Both the position numbers and the translations under genes were made by a program. A stretch of 64,000 bases of DNA from RH-AL1 sp964235705 (GTDB lineage: Bacteria; Pseudomonadota; Alphaproteobacteria; Rhizobiales; Beijerinckiaceae). The DNA lies in the NCBI GenBank assembly GCA_964235705.1, contig CAXSDP010000014.1, forward strand, positions 4,683 to 68,682, given 5' to 3'. Shown here in pieces: positions 41,977-50,145 of the stretch; position 1 is the stretch's first letter, and the number at the start of each line of letters is the position of its first letter. The notes under the pieces were generated by a model that made no database searches, was not told where the DNA came from, and saw only the letters and a program-made list of their open reading frames with translations.

Positions 41977-42424
41977 AGCGCGTCCAGCCTGTCCTCGGCC
42001 TGGTCGCGGACCGTGTCGTCCCAGAGCCGCCAGATCTGCTCGGTCGGCAGGTCGAGGAACTCTAGAGGGGAGCGTCCGTAGTGTTTGGCGAGCTTCCGGG
42101 CTGCTCGCGCGGCTTCATCGACAGCCCCGGGATAAAAAAACCGGCGAACCCCCAGAAGCAGGACACCGCGTCGTTGGTCGTCATGTGCTCGAGCGACCCG
42201 TCGACCGGGATGCCGGACAGGCGACTCAGCATGGTGAACGCCTTGCCGTCGTCGAACTCGATCGAGTTGTCGCGCATGTCGTAGCGGACCGGGTTGCCGA
42301 CGCGGAAGATGTCGCCGGCGGTCGGCGCGCGGATCGCGACGGTCTTGATCGGCACGCCGAGGTATTGGATCGGCCGCTGCAGGTCCAAGGTGAAGACGGG
42401 GTTCTCGACGGGCTTGAAGGTCAT
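41973..42424 (-). CDS. Tail assembly chaperone, long form made by programmed -1 frameshift
   Basis: The short product (42062-42424, 120 residues) starts TFKPVENPVFTLDLQRPIQYLG, typical of Mu gp41-like chaperones. At 42134-42140 the minus strand reads T-TTT-TTT in the zero frame (GGT TTT TTT ATC), a perfect slippery heptamer. A -1 shift continues into FYPGAVDEAARAARKLAKHYGRSPLEFLDLPTEQIWRLWDDTVRD and ends at 41973, for 150 residues in total. This conserved extension recruits tape measure in other phages. No separate start for the second frame is needed. Confidence 0.85.
42062..42424 (-). CDS. Tail assembly chaperone, short (unshifted) form
   Basis: This is the zero-frame product of the same gene, 120 residues, with IKTVAIRAPTAGDIFRVGNPVRY and MLSRLSGIPVDGSLEHM. 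After the slippery site it reads PGLSMKPREQPGSSPNTTDAPL and stops, a non-conserved-looking tail. The ratio of short to long forms normally sets tail assembly. Confidence 0.82.
   Translation of the reverse strand: MTFKPVENPVFTLDLQRPIQYLGVPIKTVAIRAPTAGDIFRVGNPVRYDMRDNSIEFDDGKAFTMLSRLSGIPVDGSLEHMTTNDAVSCFWGFAGFFIPGLSMKPREQPGSSPNTTDAPL
42134..42140 (-). promoter_or_regulatory. Slippery heptamer T-TTT-TTT for -1 ribosomal frameshift
   Basis: A seven-T run on the minus strand is phased exactly as X-XXY-YYZ in the chaperone frame. The -1 frame downstream codes for a protein-like extension and is open to the next gene. No obvious pseudoknot was checked. Confidence 0.8.
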
Positions 42425-42438
42425 GGTGCGACTCGCGG

Positions 42439-43110
42439 TCAGGAGGACAGCGCCCGGCCGACGGGCGGGCAGAAGGCGGGGGCGATGATCTTGTTCTCCG
42501 CGCGAAGCTCGTCGCAGCGGCTGGCATCACCGTAGAGACGCTGCGCCAGCGCGTGCGAGGTCATCACGCGGGCGAAGCGGTACGTGACGAGGTTGGGCAG
42601 CGGCCTGGCGCGCGTCGTGAGATCGCGCACGGCGGCGGCGTGCGCGCCGATCAGCGCCTGGTAGACCGCTGGCGCGTGGTTGTCGGCGGCGTACTCCTCC
42701 GCCTGGTCGAAGGCGCCGTTCAACGTCGCCAGCGCCGCGTCGACGTCCTGCCGGCTCGTGAAGGTGGTCGCCGCCAGCACCCCGACTTCGGCGGCGAGCG
42801 CCAGCTGGATCCCGGCGTTGGTCAGCGCGACCGCCGAGAGCGTCACCGGCGTCTCGGCGATCATGGCGAGGCGGACCAGCTCGAGATTGGCGATCGTGGC
42901 GCCGGCGGCAACCGCCAGGCCGAAGGCGTTGCCCAGCGGCGCGCCGAGCGCCCCGGCGCGGATGGCGTCGTCGGCGTTCGCCCGCAGATCGCCGATGGCA
43001 TAGTACAGGTCGGCCGCCGGCGTGCCCGTCGCGCCGGCGAGCGTGCCCGACAGGGCGGTCAGCAGCGCGCCGAGGATCGCGGTGGTCTCGTCGAGTTCGG
43101 CCAGGGTCAT
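42439..43110 (-). CDS. C-terminal part of split DNA circularisation protein (Mu gpN-like)
   Basis: This 223-residue protein is helical through most of its length, then reads TTRARPLPNLVTYRFARVMTSHALAQRLYGDASRCDELRAENKI. That is the characteristic end of Mu gpN-type proteins. The start is 10 bp after the stop of the gene carrying the N-terminal domain, behind GAGGCCGGCGCC. In Mu the two parts form one 490-residue protein. Confidence 0.75.
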   Translation of the reverse strand: MTLAELDETTAILGALLTALSGTLAGATGTPAADLYYAIGDLRANADDAIRAGALGAPLGNAFGLAVAAGATIANLELVRLAMIAETPVTLSAVALTNAGIQLALAAEVGVLAATTFTSRQDVDAALATLNGAFDQAEEYAADNHAPAVYQALIGAHAAAVRDLTTRARPLPNLVTYRFARVMTSHALAQRLYGDASRCDELRAENKIIAPAFCPPVGRALSS

Positions 43111-43120
43111 GGCGCCGGCC

Positions 43121-43633
43121 TCAAGTCGAGATGGTGCCGCTCGCCAGCGAGCCCTGCATGGTGGTGTCGAGCTGGCTGGTCGCCGCGGACCCCAGGTTCG
43201 CGCCCGCCGTCGTCGCCGCGCCCTGCGTGTCCGTCGTCACCGAAGAACCGGAGGGACTGCCGGCCTCGACGAAGTCCATCGTGAACGTGCAGATGCCGCC
43301 GCGCTCGCGCGACTCCGTGACGTTGAAGGGGTTTGCGTTGACCTGCTTGGACCCGAGCGTCGGGTGGATGAGCGTGCCGACGCCGCCGGCCTCCAACGCG
43401 GCGATCAGCGCGTCGCGGCCGACGAGGTAGGTCGGACCGATGACGTAGCCGGTGATGGGCCAGCGCCGCGCGCTGCGTCCCATGTCCTCGGTCCAGGGCA
43501 CGTCGCGCAGCGGGAACTCGTGCGTGACGTTGCGCCGGCCGCCGGCCTGCCCGCCGACCTCGACGTGGAAGCCGATGCCACGGAACGAGGCCGGCTGGAG
43601 CGCGGCGCGCCACGGCTGGTACGGTAGCGGCAT
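43121..43633 (-). CDS. N-terminal domain of split DNA circularisation protein (Mu gpN-like)
   Basis: This 170-residue protein consists of the DNA_circ_N domain: WRAALQPASFRGIGFHVEVGGQAGGRRNVTHEFPLRDVPWTEDMG, GPTYLVGRDALIAALEAGGVGTLIHPTLG and CTFTMDFVEAG. It ends with a short Ser/Thr/Ala-rich stretch. The C-terminal part is a separate gene directly downstream. gpN is a tail/baseplate hub component. Confidence 0.82.
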   Translation of the reverse strand: MPLPYQPWRAALQPASFRGIGFHVEVGGQAGGRRNVTHEFPLRDVPWTEDMGRSARRWPITGYVIGPTYLVGRDALIAALEAGGVGTLIHPTLGSKQVNANPFNVTESRERGGICTFTMDFVEAGSPSGSSVTTDTQGAATTAGANLGSAATSQLDTTMQGSLASGTIST

Positions 43634-43647
43634 CGACCGCTCCTACG

Positions 43648-44022
43648 TCAGGAGGCGGCGACGACCTCGTCGCAGGACTTGCAGCCGAAGTCGACCGCGA
43701 GCTTGCCCTCGGTGGTCGAGATCGTGAAGGCGGACTTACACCATGCCTCCGAAAGGACGTAGGTCGTGCCGTTGGCGAGCGTCACCTGCAGGGTCGAATC
43801 CACGATCGCCTCCAGCGCCGCGCACGACAGCCCGGGCACAGTCGAGATGTCGCCTTTCACGCCCGGCACCACTGGGGTCTCGACGTAGCCGTGGACGTAG
43901 TCCTGGCCAGCGACGTCCTCGCGCTTAACGGTCGAGGGCATCACCTCGAAGTTGCCGCGGACCGGGTACTGAGTACCGTCGATGGTGAAGTTGAGGACGC
44001 CGCCGATGCGGTTGCCAGCCAT
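43648..44022 (-). CDS. Tail tube protein (Mu gpM-like)
   Basis: This 124-residue tube protein reads GNRIGGVLNFTIDGTQYPVRGNFEVMPSTVKREDVAGQDYVHGYVETPVVPGVKGDIS, the signature of the Mu-type tube family. It lies just after the sheath gene, as expected, and forms the hexameric inner tube. Confidence 0.9.
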   Translation of the reverse strand: MAGNRIGGVLNFTIDGTQYPVRGNFEVMPSTVKREDVAGQDYVHGYVETPVVPGVKGDISTVPGLSCAALEAIVDSTLQVTLANGTTYVLSEAWCKSAFTISTTEGKLAVDFGCKSCDEVVAAS

Positions 44023-44084
44023 GGTGATCTCTCAGGGATTGAGTGCGAGCGGGAGTCGCGGCCGCGCGGCGGCGGCGCGGCGGA

Positions 44085-45599
44085 TCAGGTCAGGCTGATC
44101 GTCGGGTACTGCAGGCGGAACTGGGCGAGGACGTCGAAATTGCGCAGCTGACCCATCAGCTGCGGCGCCCAGAGGATGTTCACCCGGTTCGGGTTGTTGC
44201 TGTCGATCTCGACGATCAGGTTGGCGATAAAGGCCGACACGTTCGAGATCAGCCCATCGTATTCGGCCTGGCGCGCCTCGGCGATCAGCTCCGCCTTGAT
44301 GATGGAGGGCGTGACGATCGCCTGCCCGGGGCCGAAGCGGGTCCCGTCCAGCGCCAGCTTGTGGCGCGGGAACTTGGAAGTGATCGCCGCCTTCATGCGG
44401 CTGAGCAGCTCGGCGAGGTTCGACAGCACGGTGATCAGCGAGAACGCCGTGTCGGCCTGCCCGTACAGGTTGACCTGGTACTGCAGGGCCTCGCGCAGGA
44501 TCATCGGCTGGCCGTCGGACCCGAGGCCCTGCACGGCGAGGCCGCTGTTGACGAAGTCGTTCAACTCGGTCTGCGAGAACTGCTGGTCGATCGGCGCAGG
44601 CAGGATGCCGACGAGCGGCAGCGTCTGCAGCGGCCGCGCCGGGTCGTCGAGCAGGGCAGCGGCGCCCTGGGCGCAGTAGGCGGCGACGCACTCCCAGAGC
44701 GGCGAGGGTGCCGCCGGCTCGAAGATCATCGTCGAGATCACCGACGAGTTGTGCTCTAGCCCCCAGGCGAGGCCGTCGGCGTAGTCGGCGCGCAGCGCGT
44801 TGTAGACCCAGCCGTACTGCTGGCGTGTGAAGTACCAGCGGCCGCCGGCGGCGAAGCCGTACTCGGTGTTCCAGGCCTCCAGGCTGCCCGTGTCGTTGTA
44901 GGGCATGCCGACGTGGAAGTACTGCCGCGCGGCGATCGCGCTGATCGCGGCGGTGAAGTCGGGCTCGCCGGCGCCGCCGGACATGGCGGTGACCGCGGCG
45001 GCGAGGCCGACCGGCATGGCCTCGCCGCCGAGCAGCCCGAGGTAGTTGAAGGAGATCGCGACGTCGTCGCCGGTCGCGCCCTTCCAGCGGCACGTCAGGT
45101 CAACCTTCGCCGGGTTGGTGCCGTCGACGGCCGCCGTGACCGGCAGGGTCGGGGTGGCGTTGATGGTGGCGACGAGGTTGGCGGCGACCGTCGCCGGCGT
45201 GTCGGTGGAGTAGACCGCGACCGCGATGAGCTGGCCGGCGATGTAGGTCGACAGCACGCCGGACTGCAGGCTGGTGCCGGAAAGCAGGATGGATCCGGCG
45301 GCGACCTGGCCGGCGGCGGGATCGGGGACGGCGACGCACCAGAGCTGCTGGGTGTCGTTGCCCTTGAAGAAGCGGGCGACCATGCGCTCGAGCATGGAGC
45401 CGACGCCGAACAGCTGGCCGGCGACCGCGAGCGAGCCGACAGCGATCGGCACGTTCGGCATGACGACGCCGATGGCGAGGTACTGGCCGACGAGCAGCGC
45501 AGGCTGACTCTCGGTGAGGTTGCCGGCCATCGTCCCGTCGACGGTGGCCTGGAAGAGCGGCAGCTTCCAATTCGCGGGGATCTGGGTGGCGACGGCCAT
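44085..45599 (-). CDS. Contractile tail sheath protein (Mu gpL-like)
   Basis: This 504-residue sheath protein shows early VAVPDPAAGQVAAGSILLSG, a middle AAISAIAARQYFHVGMPYNDTGSLEAWNTEY, and C-terminal LWAPQLMGQLRNFDVLAQFRLQYP. The last part is the conserved sheath end. Its presence shows that the phage is a myovirus. An intrinsic terminator lies just upstream, so the gene may have its own promoter in the 45600-45667 gap. Confidence 0.93.
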   Translation of the reverse strand: MAVATQIPANWKLPLFQATVDGTMAGNLTESQPALLVGQYLAIGVVMPNVPIAVGSLAVAGQLFGVGSMLERMVARFFKGNDTQQLWCVAVPDPAAGQVAAGSILLSGTSLQSGVLSTYIAGQLIAVAVYSTDTPATVAANLVATINATPTLPVTAAVDGTNPAKVDLTCRWKGATGDDVAISFNYLGLLGGEAMPVGLAAAVTAMSGGAGEPDFTAAISAIAARQYFHVGMPYNDTGSLEAWNTEYGFAAGGRWYFTRQQYGWVYNALRADYADGLAWGLEHNSSVISTMIFEPAAPSPLWECVAAYCAQGAAALLDDPARPLQTLPLVGILPAPIDQQFSQTELNDFVNSGLAVQGLGSDGQPMILREALQYQVNLYGQADTAFSLITVLSNLAELLSRMKAAITSKFPRHKLALDGTRFGPGQAIVTPSIIKAELIAEARQAEYDGLISNVSAFIANLIVEIDSNNPNRVNILWAPQLMGQLRNFDVLAQFRLQYPTISLT

Positions 45600-45615
45600 G
45601 AAGGCACTCCGGCAA

Positions 45616-45639
45616 AGAAAAAGGCGCCCGGAGGCGCCT
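45616..45639 (-). terminator. Intrinsic terminator upstream of sheath gene
   Basis: On the minus strand AGGCGC...GCGCCT closes around CTCCGG and is followed by TTTTTCTTT. It separates the connector genes from the sheath gene. Partial termination may set relative expression. Confidence 0.75.
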
Positions 45640-45667
45640 CGATGGGATCAGGAGGGTGGAGGCCGGG

Positions 45668-45988
45668 TCAGGCCGTCTTGGGTGCCGCGTTCGACGCGGC
45701 GGGCGCGGTCGGTTCGGCGACCGGCGCGGGCGCCGAGGCCGCGGTGCTCGCCTGCTCGCTCGCCGCCGGCGCCGACGAGGTCGGAGCGGTCGTTGCGGGA
45801 GATGGTGCTGGAGCTGCCGGCACGTAGACCTTGGAGGCGTCCTTCGTGACGCTGCCATCGGTGAGGCGGCGCGCGGTGAAGCTGTCTTGCGGCCACAGGC
45901 TGCCGGCGATGAGCAGCGCCGGACCGTGCGGGTGCTTCAGCCCGACGGCGGTCTTCTTGGTCGGGTAGACTTTCACGGTGGTGGGCAT
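45668..45988 (-). CDS. DUF2635 (Mu gp38-like) protein
   Basis: This 106-residue protein has the family part TVKVYPTKKTAVGLKHPHGPALLIAGSLWPQDSFTARRLTDGSV, then a long Ala/Pro/Ser/Thr tail. In Mu-like phages this gene always precedes the sheath gene, as here. The role is unknown. A paralogue lies at 46877-47137. Confidence 0.8.
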   Translation of the reverse strand: MPTTVKVYPTKKTAVGLKHPHGPALLIAGSLWPQDSFTARRLTDGSVTKDASKVYVPAAPAPSPATTAPTSSAPAASEQASTAASAPAPVAEPTAPAASNAAPKTA

Positions 45989-46554
45989 GGCGCGGGTTCC
46001 GGCATGTCGAATTGCGTGGAGAAGGCGGGCCCGAGCGGCGGCTGCGTCACGGCGTTCGGATTGACGGCGACCGACGTGAAGTCGTTCGGCGCGTAGGGCG
46101 GCCAGGCGGAGCGGAAGGTGACCTCGAACTCCACCGTCGCCTGCGCCATGAAGGCGTTGGTTTCCTTCGCGTAGGCGTAGCGGACGTCGCAGCGCCGGAT
46201 GCCCTCGAAGAGGTTGATCCAGGTCGCGTCCGTCAGCAGCGTGGCACGCGTCGCCTCCGCCAGGCCGACGATCAGCGTGTCGAGCGCGGCGTCGTTGGCA
46301 GCCTGCGCGACAAGGTCGACGACAAGTGTCAGCTCGTGGAAGAAGGACGGCGCTCCGACGTTGTCGTCGCCGTTCGGCTCGGTGCGTTCCCCGCCGTGGT
46401 AAACGAGCGCCGCCGGCAGGACGTCGTCCTTGGTCGGAACCGTTCGCTGCGTCGCGACCGTCTTCAGCCCGGGCACGGCGGCGAGCCGGGAGGCGGTCCC
46501 GTCGCGGATCTCAAGCGGACCGGCAGGGTAGAAAATCGGGGCGCCGATAGTCAT
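45973..46554 (-). CDS. Mu gp37-like tail completion protein
   Basis: This 193-residue protein starts (ATG 46554) overlapping the previous stop by 4 bp. It reads IGAPIFYPAGPLEIRDGTASRLAAVPGLKTVATQRTVPTKDDVLPAALVYHGG, and AQATVEFEVTFRSAWPP near the end. Minor tail-completion proteins of this size and position occur in Mu-like phages. It overlaps the DUF2635 gene by 16 bp. Confidence 0.65.
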   Translation of the reverse strand: MTIGAPIFYPAGPLEIRDGTASRLAAVPGLKTVATQRTVPTKDDVLPAALVYHGGERTEPNGDDNVGAPSFFHELTLVVDLVAQAANDAALDTLIVGLAEATRATLLTDATWINLFEGIRRCDVRYAYAKETNAFMAQATVEFEVTFRSAWPPYAPNDFTSVAVNPNAVTQPPLGPAFSTQFDMPEPAPCPPP

Positions 46555-46880
46555 AGGCCGTCCGTCTGCCGCAGTTTCAGGTCGGCGCCGCCCTGCCCGT
46601 CCGGCACGACGTCGATGATCGTGAACGCGCCCTGGGCCGTCACCACCGTGTCGTTCTGCTTCGGAGGCACCGCGAAATCGGCAAGCCGGATGCCGAGCGC
46701 CGGCTGGTTCGTCGAGTGGTAGGTGCCGTCGGGAAGTTCCTCCTCCGCCGGCTTCCACGACCAGGAGCCCCGCGCCGGGTACGCCGGCGCGCCGGGCTGC
46801 GAGGCGACCGGCGTCACGGTGATCGGTTGCGCAAACACGGCCATCGCCGGTGCCAGGACGAGGGAGGAGAAGTCCATCAC
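46551..46880 (-). CDS. Head-tail joining-type protein, 109 aa
   Basis: This small beta-rich protein has VTPVASQPGAPAYPARGSWSWKP and NDTVVTAQGAFTIIDVVPDGQGGADLKL, a pattern of head-completion/joining proteins. It overlaps neighbours on both sides by 4 bp, showing a coupled connector operon. ATG 46880 or 46877. Confidence 0.65.
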   Translation of the reverse strand: MMDFSSLVLAPAMAVFAQPITVTPVASQPGAPAYPARGSWSWKPAEEELPDGTYHSTNQPALGIRLADFAVPPKQNDTVVTAQGAFTIIDVVPDGQGGADLKLRQTDGL

Positions 46881-47137
46881 GGTGCCGTCTTCCCCTCGCG
46901 TCGGCCGCCAACAACGGGAGCGGTGGCGGCCGGCTTCGGTTCAACCCTCACCGGCGCCGCCGGCGCGACCTCCGCGCGACGGATCGAGCCGTCGAGGAGC
47001 TTGCGGGTCGTAAACGTGTCCAAGGTCCAGCGCGAGCCGTCCTTGTCGAGTGCGCCATCGGTGGGATGGCGCAAGCCGATCGCGCCCAGGACGTTCGGCA
47101 CGACCTTGATCTTAGGTGCGGTCGGCTCGTGCCTCAC
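46877..47137 (-). CDS. DUF2635-like paralogue, 86 aa
   Basis: This protein uses a GTG start overlapping the DUF2190 gene stop (GTGA). The sequence VVPNVLGAIGLRHPTDGALDKDGSRWTLDTFTTRKLLDGSI aligns with GLKHPHG...WPQDSFTARRLTDGSV of the DUF2635 protein 1 kb away. This is a second copy in the connector region, separate from the canonical one before the sheath gene. Confidence 0.65.
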   Translation of the reverse strand: MRHEPTAPKIKVVPNVLGAIGLRHPTDGALDKDGSRWTLDTFTTRKLLDGSIRRAEVAPAAPVRVEPKPAATAPVVGGRREGKTAP

Positions 47138-47472
47138 GAGGCGGCCTGCGCGATCAGCACCTGGCCGGTCGAGGACGGGTTCGCGGCGGCCGCGAACGCG
47201 AAGCCGATCGGGAGTAGGCCGCCGGTGTTGACGTTGGTGACGACGTCGTTGACGGGGTCCCAGTACAGGCTGTCGCCCTGGTTCCAGGCCTGGGCGTTGG
47301 TCTTGGAGAGCGTGTAGACGCCCTTGTGCCAGAGCGCGGTCACCGTGCCGGCTGGCACCGTCTCGGATGCGATGGTGAAGAGCTTGCCGACGACGACCGG
47401 CTGGCCGCTGACGGTACCGCCAGCGGGCGCGGCGACGGTGAGGGTGCGACCCTCCTGGACGAAGTTCTGCAT
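47134..47472 (-). CDS. DUF2190 capsid-associated protein
   Basis: This 112-residue protein has the family opening NFVQEGRTLTVAAPAGGTVSGQPVVVGKLFTIA and later VYTLSKTNAQAWNQGDSLYWD. DUF2190 proteins are found next to capsid genes and are thought to decorate heads. Placed directly after the capsid gene. Confidence 0.85.
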   Translation of the reverse strand: MQNFVQEGRTLTVAAPAGGTVSGQPVVVGKLFTIASETVPAGTVTALWHKGVYTLSKTNAQAWNQGDSLYWDPVNDVVTNVNTGGLLPIGFAFAAAANPSSTGQVLIAQAAS

Positions 47473-47559
47473 GGGTGCGGTCTCGCGGGTGAGGTCACGG
47501 GAAGGGTGGCCGCCCCTCCTCGGGACGGCCCTGGTCGAGGCTTGCGCGCGGTCGGGGGA

Positions 47560-50145
47560 TCAGGAAGTCGGCAGGGCGCCGGGGTTGCGGTAGCCGCCGC
47601 GGTAGTCGATGGCGCCGCAGCCGAAGTCGTGCTCCAGGGAGACCTGGACGCCCTGGATCCCGAAGGGCTCGTAGGTGCGCACACGCGGCCCGGTGGAACC
47701 GTTCAGGAAGCCGTAGACGAAGCACGGTACCCGGGCTGGGTCGGCCATGAGGTACCAGCTGTCGTCGGTGATGTTGGCGTCGGAGATCGACTGCAGCTTG
47801 CCCGAGAACGGGTTGACCGCCGAGAACTGCAGCGGGGTGATTGTCGAGACGATCTGGTCGGCGAAGGTCTCCTGCGCCGGGCCGGTCAGGATGATCCGGG
47901 GCGGCACGTTCAGGAGCAGCTTGGACAGCGAGCGCATCTCGCGCAGGCTGGCCCGACCGGCGGCGAGGTTGGCCACGCTGATGACGCCCGCCGTGGCGGC
48001 CAGGTTGCCGTGGGCCGCCGACCACACCGCGTTCCCGTCCTGCGTTAGGGTCGGATTCGAGTTAAACATCGCGTAGAACGTCGTGTTCTCGAAGATGCGA
48101 ACGGTGTCGCCGGCCGAGCCGAGGATCTGATCGATGGCGCCGAGCTGGTCGTTGACGATCATCTGCCGGGAAATCGGGAAGATAACACCGTAGGGTTTCA
48201 CCGACACGTTCTCGCCGCTGTCGATCGAGGAGCCGGCCTTGAGCTCGCCGGTCTCGGTCACTGGCTGGAGCGACGGGAAATCACCGGCGCGGACCATCGG
48301 GTGCGGGCGGAAGTCGTTGAACGGCCGCTCGATCGCGATCGACTGGTAGGTCGGCGTCATCAGCTCGTAGCGGGCGAGCAGGGACTTGTTGAGGACGTTC
48401 TGGAAGATCGCCGGGAAGTCCGACGTCGACTGGAACGCGCGCTCGATGATGCCCAAGGCGTGCGCGGGCGTGCGGATGTTGCCGCGATGACCGATGCACT
48501 CCGCCGCGATCTCGACGAAGCCCATGCCCATGTAGGTCTCGGCGCGGGCGCTGTGCGCCTCGACGAACTTCTTGTCGGCCCGGTTCTTCGGCGCGTACTC
48601 GATGCCGTCGCTGCCGCGGGAGCCGAGCAGCTGGGTGACGAGGGCGAGCTCCATGGCGCCGGCGCGGCCCTGGCGCTCGTCGCGGTTAACCTTGATTTGT
48701 GGCACGTCGCTCCCTCCTCGGATGGCCTTCTCGGCGCTTCGGGCGGCGAGCCTGTCGAACATGATCTTGCGCAGCGCCACCGGCTTGAGGTCGCGGGCGA
48801 TCGCGCCGGCGACGTCGAGCTCGATCTTCAGGCCGCGCGCCTGGTCGCCGATACGGACGAGTTCGGCGACGTCGCGGCGGCTCAGGGCCTGCATGCCCGC
48901 GTCGCGGCGGGCCGCCGGTGCCGCGCGCTTGCCGCGCTGCTTGCGGTCGCCCTCGTCGTCGTCCTCACCGTCCATGTCGCGGTCGGCCATGACGGGGTCG
49001 TCGCTGGGCTCGCCATCGGCGTCGACGTAGTTGCCATCGTCGTCGACGTAGTAGCCGTCGTCGTCGATGGCGGGCATCGCGCGACCTGCCCCCGCATCGG
49101 CGAGGATCGGCTCGTCGACCTTGTTGCCTACGTCGTCGCAGTAGTCGCCGTCCTGGTTGACCCAGTAGCCGTCCGTGTCGACGGTCGGGGCGGCGCGGTC
49201 GGCCTTCATGGGCTCGTCGCTCTTCTTGCCGTCGGCGTCGCAGTAGTCGCCGTCCGCGTTGACGTAGTAGCCGTCCTTGTCGACGGTCGGTTTGGCGTCG
49301 TCGCGCTTGGCGCGGGTCGCGCTCGCGCCGCGCTTGCCGGCAGGCTTCGGCGCGGCGCTCCTGGACGCGTTGGTCTTGGACATGGTCGGTGTGCCTTTCT
49401 GGTTCTCGGGCCATGCCCGTTCGGAGGGCGCGTCGGCGCCGTATCGATAGGTGACGGAGCAGTCCCCGCGCGTGACGGTGATCTCCTTCGCGCCCTTGCC
49501 CATCGGGCTGGCGCGCAGGTCCTGGTCGGTCGCGACATCGCCGGAGCGGATCATCGCGGCCGGGTCGGCCGGCACGGAGACGAGCGACACCTCGAGCAGC
49601 TCCCAGCGCGTCGCGGTGAAGGTCAGCTTGTCGTCGAGGTTGAGGATCGTCTTGTCCGGGTCGATCACCGTCCCGCCGGCGTCGGTGATGGTCCAAGCGT
49701 CGACGCGGTAGCCGATGGAAACGCCGGCCATCTCGCGGCGCGCCACCATGCCCTCGGCCTTCTTGCCGGCGTCGGTCTCCGCGAACTGGGCGCGGCCCAT
49801 CACGCGGCCCTCAGCGAACCACACGTCGGTGATGCGGCCGAGCACGGCGTCCATGCCGTAGGTGTTGTGGCTGTCGAGGAAAGGGATGCCGGACGAGGCG
49901 AGCCGGGTGATGCACACGGCGGCCTGCTCGGTCGACAGGACCTCCGTGCCGTACCAGCGCTCGACGGCCGAGCCCTCGGACAGGATGATCTCGACCGTGC
50001 GCTCGGTGGCGTCGTAGGTCTGTGGCGCCACGGAAAGAAAGCGCTTGCCGCGGGTCTCCACCGTCTTCAGGTCGAGCGAGCGCGCTTGCCCGCCCGCGGC
50101 GGCCTTCGGCCGCCCGGTCGCTGTCTTCGCCATTCGGGGTCTCAC
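47560..50145 (-). CDS. Prohead protease-major capsid fusion protein, 861 aa
   Basis: Residues about 20-200 are an HK97-type prohead protease: FLDSHNTYGMDAVLGRI contains the catalytic His, and REMAGVSIGYRVDAW the Ser. Residues about 255-420 are a linker with three acidic repeats DGYYVN-DGDYCDADG-DEP-AD (DNA 48960-49300). The C-terminal 430 residues are a capsid protein (FVEIAAECIGHRGNIRTPAHALG, TQDGNAVWSAAHGNLA, LEHDFGCGAIDYRGGYRNPG). An internal in-frame ATG at 49383 with an AGAAAGG site could start a separate capsid precursor. Maturation cleavage is expected in the linker. Confidence 0.85.
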   Translation of the reverse strand: MRPRMAKTATGRPKAAAGGQARSLDLKTVETRGKRFLSVAPQTYDATERTVEIILSEGSAVERWYGTEVLSTEQAAVCITRLASSGIPFLDSHNTYGMDAVLGRITDVWFAEGRVMGRAQFAETDAGKKAEGMVARREMAGVSIGYRVDAWTITDAGGTVIDPDKTILNLDDKLTFTATRWELLEVSLVSVPADPAAMIRSGDVATDQDLRASPMGKGAKEITVTRGDCSVTYRYGADAPSERAWPENQKGTPTMSKTNASRSAAPKPAGKRGASATRAKRDDAKPTVDKDGYYVNADGDYCDADGKKSDEPMKADRAAPTVDTDGYWVNQDGDYCDDVGNKVDEPILADAGAGRAMPAIDDDGYYVDDDGNYVDADGEPSDDPVMADRDMDGEDDDEGDRKQRGKRAAPAARRDAGMQALSRRDVAELVRIGDQARGLKIELDVAGAIARDLKPVALRKIMFDRLAARSAEKAIRGGSDVPQIKVNRDERQGRAGAMELALVTQLLGSRGSDGIEYAPKNRADKKFVEAHSARAETYMGMGFVEIAAECIGHRGNIRTPAHALGIIERAFQSTSDFPAIFQNVLNKSLLARYELMTPTYQSIAIERPFNDFRPHPMVRAGDFPSLQPVTETGELKAGSSIDSGENVSVKPYGVIFPISRQMIVNDQLGAIDQILGSAGDTVRIFENTTFYAMFNSNPTLTQDGNAVWSAAHGNLAATAGVISVANLAAGRASLREMRSLSKLLLNVPPRIILTGPAQETFADQIVSTITPLQFSAVNPFSGKLQSISDANITDDSWYLMADPARVPCFVYGFLNGSTGPRVRTYEPFGIQGVQVSLEHDFGCGAIDYRGGYRNPGALPTS

